Below, piece by piece: positions 60,306 to 64,000 of a stretch of DNA of 64,000 nt. The notes under the pieces were generated by a model. That model was not told the DNA's origin and did not search any database. It worked only from the letters and a program-made list of their open reading frames with translations. Made by a program: the position numbers and the translations under genes. Position 1 is the first letter of the stretch; each line of letters begins with the position of its first letter. Origin of the DNA: Verrucomicrobiota bacterium (GTDB lineage: Bacteria; Verrucomicrobiota; Verrucomicrobiia; Limisphaerales; JAEYXS01); contig JAEYXS010000102.1 in assembly GCA_023431185.1 (NCBI GenBank), positions 1-64,000 on the forward strand. The letters run 5' to 3'.

Positions 60306-61461
60306 CCCCTTTTTGTTTCTGTCCGCCGCCCTCTCGTTGCTGCTGCCCACGGTCGCATTCACTCAGCCACTGCCCGACAAGACCCGTGATGTCTCGCTCG
60401 CCCACGAAGTCCAGCGCGCCATTGATCGCGGCCTCGAATACCTCGCCAAACAACAAACCCCCGAAGGCCATTGGGCGCCCGCCGAGCATCCGGCCATCAC
60501 CGCCCTCGCCGTCACCGCAATTCAAGGCGATCCCTCCGGTGCCCGGCCCAAGCAGGACGCCGCCAAACTCAAGCTCGCCTACGATTTCATCCTGAAGAAC
60601 GCCAAAGCAGACGGCAGTATCCACGCCAACAAGCTGATGACCTACAACACCTCGCTCTCGCTGATGGCGCTCGTGCTCGCGAAAGATCCCGAGTACCGCC
60701 CGGCCATCGAACGGGCGCGTGGTTATCTCATCGCCACCCAGTTCGACCTGAATGAAAAGGGCAAGATCGATTCCCCGCACGACGGCGGCTTCAGCTACGG
60801 AAATGTTTTTGAAAAGGGCGACATGAGCCAGACCCTCGTCGCGTTGCAGGCCATGTATTTCTCCAAGGCCATCGTCAAAGACGGCGAAACGAGCGCCGTC
60901 AAAGATCTCAACTGGGAAGCCGCGCTGAAGTTCATCGAGAACTGCCAGGACCTGCCGAAGAAGGGTGAGACCTCCATCGCCGAGAACAACGGTCCCGGCG
61001 GCTTCACCTACGGCCCCACTGAATCGAAAGCTCCTTCCATCACCAACGCCGTCACCGGCAAGGTCTCCCTGCGCACCTACGGCAGCATGACCTACGCCGG
61101 TGTGCTCAGCTACATCTACGCTGACCTCAAGAAAGACGATCCGCGCATCACCACCGCCGTAAGCTGGCTGGAGCAAAACTACACCTTGAAGGAGAACCCC
61201 GCCATGGGCGCCCAAGGCCTCTACTACTACTACCACCTCATGGCCAAGGCCCTGCAAACCTACGGCATCGACGAACTCAAAACCAAGGACGGCCAGACCA
61301 TCAACTGGCGCAAAGACCTCGCCTTGCATCTCATGAACCAGCAGCAAGCCGACGGCTCCTGGATCAACCAGGAGAACGCCCGCTGGTGGGAAAAGGAACC
61401 CGTCCTCGTCACCGCCTACACCGTGATGGCCCTCGAATTCGTCCACCGCGGCTTGCAGTGA
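60289..61461 (+). CDS. Squalene-cyclase/prenyltransferase-fold secreted protein
   Basis: 390 residues with a signal peptide (PFLFLSAALSLLLPTVAF). It consists of alpha-alpha barrel (QW-like) repeats: GLEYLAKQQTPEGHWAPAEH (about 42-61), DGSIHANKLMTYNTSLSLMA, DGGFSYGNVF, GGFTYGPTES, SYIYADLKKDDPRITTAVSW, ADGSWINQENARWWEKEPVL with CTAYTVMAL-type ends. The terpene-cyclase DxDD/DCTAE motif is not seen, so it is probably a binding or structural relative rather than a cyclase. Start ATG 60289 overlaps YdjY by 17 bp; the two are likely co-translated. Confidence 0.82.
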   Translation: MKPSRNPFLFLSAALSLLLPTVAFTQPLPDKTRDVSLAHEVQRAIDRGLEYLAKQQTPEGHWAPAEHPAITALAVTAIQGDPSGARPKQDAAKLKLAYDFILKNAKADGSIHANKLMTYNTSLSLMALVLAKDPEYRPAIERARGYLIATQFDLNEKGKIDSPHDGGFSYGNVFEKGDMSQTLVALQAMYFSKAIVKDGETSAVKDLNWEAALKFIENCQDLPKKGETSIAENNGPGGFTYGPTESKAPSITNAVTGKVSLRTYGSMTYAGVLSYIYADLKKDDPRITTAVSWLEQNYTLKENPAMGAQGLYYYYHLMAKALQTYGIDELKTKDGQTINWRKDLALHLMNQQQADGSWINQENARWWEKEPVLVTAYTVMALEFVHRGLQ

Positions 61462-61480
61462 TCCAGCATCCGCAGTGTTC

Positions 61481-61530
61481 ATTTCCCTCTCCCCTCCAAG
61501 GGGAGAGGTCCAGGGAGAGGGGTCCGCTGC
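61481..61530. repeat. Dispersed palindromic repeat (CTCTCCCC/GGGGAGAG type), copy 2
   Basis: TTTCCCTCTCCCCTCCAAGG then GGAGAGGTCCAGGGAGAGGG: arms CCTCTCCCCT/AGGGGAGAGG-like around CCA. Related to copy 1 at 741-785. Lies in the gap before the EEP gene. Confidence 0.6.
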
Positions 61531-61562
61531 CAGCCAACAACCCATAACCAAGCGCAACAACC

Positions 61563-62516
61563 TTGAATATCCCGCCCTCATATTCATCCCCTTTTTCTCC
61601 CACAATTTTCCGCACCGGCCTGATCGCGCTTCTTTTCATTATCGCGTTCAACTGCGGCGCAGCTGACCTCCGCATCGCCACCTATAACGTCCAAAACTAT
61701 ATCGACCACCCCGCCACGGGCCGCGAACTCAAATCCGCCGAATCCAAAGCCAAGATCCGCGCCTCCCTCAAAGCCCTGAACCCCGACGTCCTCGCCCTCC
61801 AGGAGATGGGCCTCCCCTCCGCCCTCTTGGAACTTCGCTCCTCCCTGAAAGCCGAAGGCCTCGACTATCCCTACTGGGAACACGTGCGCGGCTTCGATAC
61901 GAACATCTTCGTCGCCGTCCTCAGCAAATATCCCTTCACGGCCAAACGCTCGCACACGAACGCCAGCTACCTCGTGAACGGTCGCCGCCTCCAGATGAGC
62001 CGGGGCATCGCCGAAGTGGACATCAAGATCGGCAACACCTACACCTTCACCCTCCTCACCGCCCATCTGAAATCCAAGCGCCCCGTCGGCGTCGCCAGCG
62101 AGGCCGACATGCGCGAAGAAGAAGCCCGCCTCCTGCGCGGCATCGTGGATGAACGGCTGAAAGCCAATCCCAACGCCAACCTCGTCATCCTCGGCGACCT
62201 CAACGACACCAAGGATTCCCGCCCCATCAAAAACCTCATCGGCCGCGGCAAAACCAAACTCACCGACACCCGCCCCGCCGAGCGCAACGGCGACAACCTC
62301 CCGCCCGAACGCTCCGGCTACGACCCACGCAACATCACCTGGACCCATTTCTACGGCGCGGAGGACACCTACTCCCGCATCGACTACATCCTCCTCAGCC
62401 CCGGCATGGCCCGCGAATGGAACCCGGCCGAAAGCTACGTCCTCGCCACGCCCAACTGGGGCCTCGCCTCCGACCACCGCCCGCTGGTAATCACCGTGAC
62501 CGCATCGGACAAATAG
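61563..62516 (+). CDS. Secreted endonuclease/exonuclease/phosphatase-family protein
   Basis: 317 residues. Start is TTG (61563), because no ATG or GTG lies between the upstream stop and the signal segment (TGLIALLFIIAFNCGAADLR). The EEP fold is shown by RIATYNVQNYID (about 37-48), DVLALQEMG (metal Glu), LLTAHLKSK, VILGDLNDTKDSRP (Asp-x-Asn pair), and SDHRPLVITV (the active His). The protein is a DNase-I-like nuclease or sphingomyelinase-like phosphodiesterase; substrate unknown. It stands between the repeat and the FAD gene. Confidence 0.9.
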   Translation: MNIPPSYSSPFSPTIFRTGLIALLFIIAFNCGAADLRIATYNVQNYIDHPATGRELKSAESKAKIRASLKALNPDVLALQEMGLPSALLELRSSLKAEGLDYPYWEHVRGFDTNIFVAVLSKYPFTAKRSHTNASYLVNGRRLQMSRGIAEVDIKIGNTYTFTLLTAHLKSKRPVGVASEADMREEEARLLRGIVDERLKANPNANLVILGDLNDTKDSRPIKNLIGRGKTKLTDTRPAERNGDNLPPERSGYDPRNITWTHFYGAEDTYSRIDYILLSPGMAREWNPAESYVLATPNWGLASDHRPLVITVTASDK

Positions 62517-62625
62517 CATCCTTTCCCAATCGTCATGAACTCCGTGACCATAGGGTCGCGGCGTCCTCGTCTTCGACACCCTTTTATGCTTTAGCGCCCC
62601 TCTTCTTAAAATCCCCTTTTCCCTA

Positions 62626-62650
62626 TATTCCGCGTATTCTGTGGTTCAAC
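62626..62650. repeat. Weak fifth copy of the TCCGTG repeat family
   Basis: TATTCCGCGTATTCTGTGGT then TCAAC, just before the stop of the FAD gene. Similar design (TCCGTG ... TGTGGTT) but diverged. Confidence 0.35.
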
Positions 62651-62653
62651 CCC

Positions 62654-64000
62654 TCACTTCACCCCCACCACCTGCACCGCATCCACGATCACATGTCCGT
62701 CCGTATCCTTGTTCGTTATCTCCACGCTGTACTCCGTCCCCGCCTTGAACTCGAACTGCCCGATCACATGGAACAGCTTGTCGATCGCCGGCGCCTTCTT
62801 CTGGTTCACCTTCACCTCCGTCGAACCATGCGCATGCGTCACCTTCACCGGCACATTACTCGCCCGGTTCGCATTCTGCGTGTACGCGATCCGCACCTCA
62901 TACTTCCCATCCGCCGCCAGCTTCACCGGAAACACCGCGCTCTGCTGCCCCTTCTCCTCGTTCCCGTCATGCCGGTAGCTCGCCGCCACATACGGAGTGA
63001 TCGTGTGCCCCGTCATGCCAAAACCGTGTAACTTCGCCTGCTCATCATCGATCACCAGTCCCGGCAACGTCTTCGCGTCCAGCCCCGTGGCCGTGTTCCC
63101 GCTCTTCTTCGGACCCGTCCACACCAGCACCTGCTTGTCCGCCGCCAGTCTATCATGCAGCTTCTGATAATCGATCGCCTGCACCGCCTTCTTCTCATCG
63201 ATGGCATGCGCCGCCGCCGTCGCTGCGGATTGCGCCAGCACCATGAACACCGGCTCCATGCGGATGGACCCATAAGCGATATGTGTCGCCGAGAGGCATA
63301 CCGGCACTAAGAGATTCGCGCACTCCTTCGCCGACGGCACGATGGACTTATAACTGATCGGATACGGCGAGAACCCGCCCACCTGCACATCGCCCTCATT
63401 GCGCACATGCCCGTTCGCATCCACATAACGCTGCTGGTTGTGCGAATCCATCGTGTACGCCGCCAGCCCCACCGAATCCTTCGCCTCTACCTTCCCCTGG
63501 CAATCATCCTGTTTCATCACGTAATCACTCACCATGCGGCGCGCCTCGCGGATGTAAAGCTGCTCCTGCCAGCCGTTCCCCTCCACGAACTCATCCTTGC
63601 TCATGCCCCAGCGCGAAACTTCTTTGCGCACGTGCTCCGGCACCCGTGGGTGATTCGCCAGCGTCCACATCAGACCCTGCTGATACAGCCGGTGCTGCGC
63701 CACGATCTTCTCGCGCTCTGCGTAAGACGCCTCCGGATACGCATAATTCTGCCCGATGAAATCCGTCGAGAAACCCAGCTTGTTGTTCGTATCCGTCTTG
63801 CGGTTCGGCATGGAGGAATTGATCCACGGCACCCCACGTTCGCCCGCCTCGAAATTGCGGAACAAGAGTTCATACCACAGTTCATTGTAACCCTCCGGCT
63901 TGTGGAACGGGATGCGGTTCTCCGGATGATCCGTCAGGCACATGCGGAAGCAATAAGCCTGCACACGCTTGTCCGCGCCACCCTCCTCACCCGGCCCCTT
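62654..64000 (-). CDS. FAD-dependent oxidoreductase with C-terminal beta domain (5' end cut by window edge)
   Basis: The frame is open to the right edge, so the true start lies outside; 448 codons are visible. The upstream codons read GPGEEGGADKR before VQAYCFRMCLTDHPENRIPF, which is the mid-part of the FAD oxidoreductase family seen in Planctomycetes and Verrucomicrobia. SYKSIVPSAKECANLLVPVC and SATHIAYGSIRMEPVFMVLA with QSAATAAAHAID form the C-terminal FAD/substrate end. The last ~140 residues (HGFGMTGHTITPYVAASYRH, VRIAYTQNANRASNVPVKVT) are a beta-sandwich similar to golvesin/xanthan-lyase C-terminal domains. Substrate unknown; likely carbohydrate. Confidence 0.88.
   Translation of the reverse strand, partial: KGPGEEGGADKRVQAYCFRMCLTDHPENRIPFHKPEGYNELWYELLFRNFEAGERGVPWINSSMPNRKTDTNNKLGFSTDFIGQNYAYPEASYAEREKIVAQHRLYQQGLMWTLANHPRVPEHVRKEVSRWGMSKDEFVEGNGWQEQLYIREARRMVSDYVMKQDDCQGKVEAKDSVGLAAYTMDSHNQQRYVDANGHVRNEGDVQVGGFSPYPISYKSIVPSAKECANLLVPVCLSATHIAYGSIRMEPVFMVLAQSAATAAAHAIDEKKAVQAIDYQKLHDRLAADKQVLVWTGPKKSGNTATGLDAKTLPGLVIDDEQAKLHGFGMTGHTITPYVAASYRHDGNEEKGQQSAVFPVKLAADGKYEVRIAYTQNANRASNVPVKVTHAHGSTEVKVNQKKAPAIDKLFHVIGQFEFKAGTEYSVEITNKDTDGHVIVDAVQVVGVK

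Noticed and set aside
1..64000. CRISPR array, rRNA or tRNA genes, phage or transposase genes, replication origin
   Set aside because: No regularly spaced repeats, cloverleaf-like sequences, phage structural genes, DDE-type transposases or DnaA-box clusters were seen. Absence by eye is not proof; tRNAscan and CRISPR finders would settle it.

Overview
The window looks like a chromosomal segment of a free-living Gram-negative bacterium of the PVC group, most likely Verrucomicrobiota (Pedosphaera / Limisphaerales-like). This is inferred from gene content: secreted sulfatase, CBM9-like, DUF1593-type and GH-A-type hydrolases, TAT-exported FAD oxidoreductases, an FAD oxidoreductase with a C-terminal binding module, a eukaryote-type HisA, weak Shine-Dalgarno sequences and many short palindromic repeats between genes. 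No rRNA, tRNA, CRISPR array, phage or transposase gene was seen. Both ends cut genes: ureG at the left and an FAD-dependent oxidoreductase at the right.

Layout. 1-13.7 kb (minus strand): one long nitrogen-scavenging block reading porin - urtABCDE (urea ABC transporter) - small membrane protein - ureD - ureAB (fused gamma-beta) - ureC - secreted BamE-like protein - ureF - ureG. It takes urea across the outer membrane and inner membrane and hydrolyses it to ammonia in the cytoplasm. A sigma-54-like -24/-12 element lies upstream of the porin, which would fit nitrogen control. 14.2-21.8 kb: eukaryote-type hisA, a BtuF-like binding protein, a 1.15-kb gene-free stretch, pyruvate phosphate dikinase (ppdK), and a divergent dinB-like/hxlR pair around a perfect inverted repeat and flanked by a ~53-bp direct repeat. 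21.8-38.1 kb: secreted and membrane proteins (beta-propeller-like protein, M48 protease with TerB-like tail, dual-specificity phosphatase, sugar isomerase-like TIM barrel, DUF1593 hydrolase, arylsulfatase, CBM9-like lipoprotein, GH-A glycosidase), aminopeptidase P, a HEAT-repeat protein and two lineage-type unknowns.

38.2-46.9 kb: aldo/keto reductase, lipoprotein, DUF423 protein, then an OYE-type reductase and a DHDPS-family aldolase divergent from a LysR regulator, an AT-rich orphan ORF, and a metal ABC permease/ATPase pair without its binding protein. 46.9-51.2 kb: a 758-residue RyR-TPR-SLOG-like-class III cyclase fusion (the most unusual single gene), then an overlapping ada-alkB alkylation-repair operon and a 127-bp MITE-like element. 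51.4-64 kb: TAT-exported FAD oxidoreductase, PDZ-PDZ-M6 protease, rlmN, a double zinc-ribbon protein next to glycogen phosphorylase, YdjY and squalene-cyclase-fold proteins in overlap, a secreted EEP nuclease/phosphatase, and the partial oxidoreductase.

The best candidates for something new are the RyR/SLOG/cyclase fusion, with two substituted substrate-determining positions, and the eukaryote-style urease gamma-beta fusion inside a porin-transporter-urease superoperon. Family assignments come from reading motifs and from memory of family sequences; no search or alignment was run.
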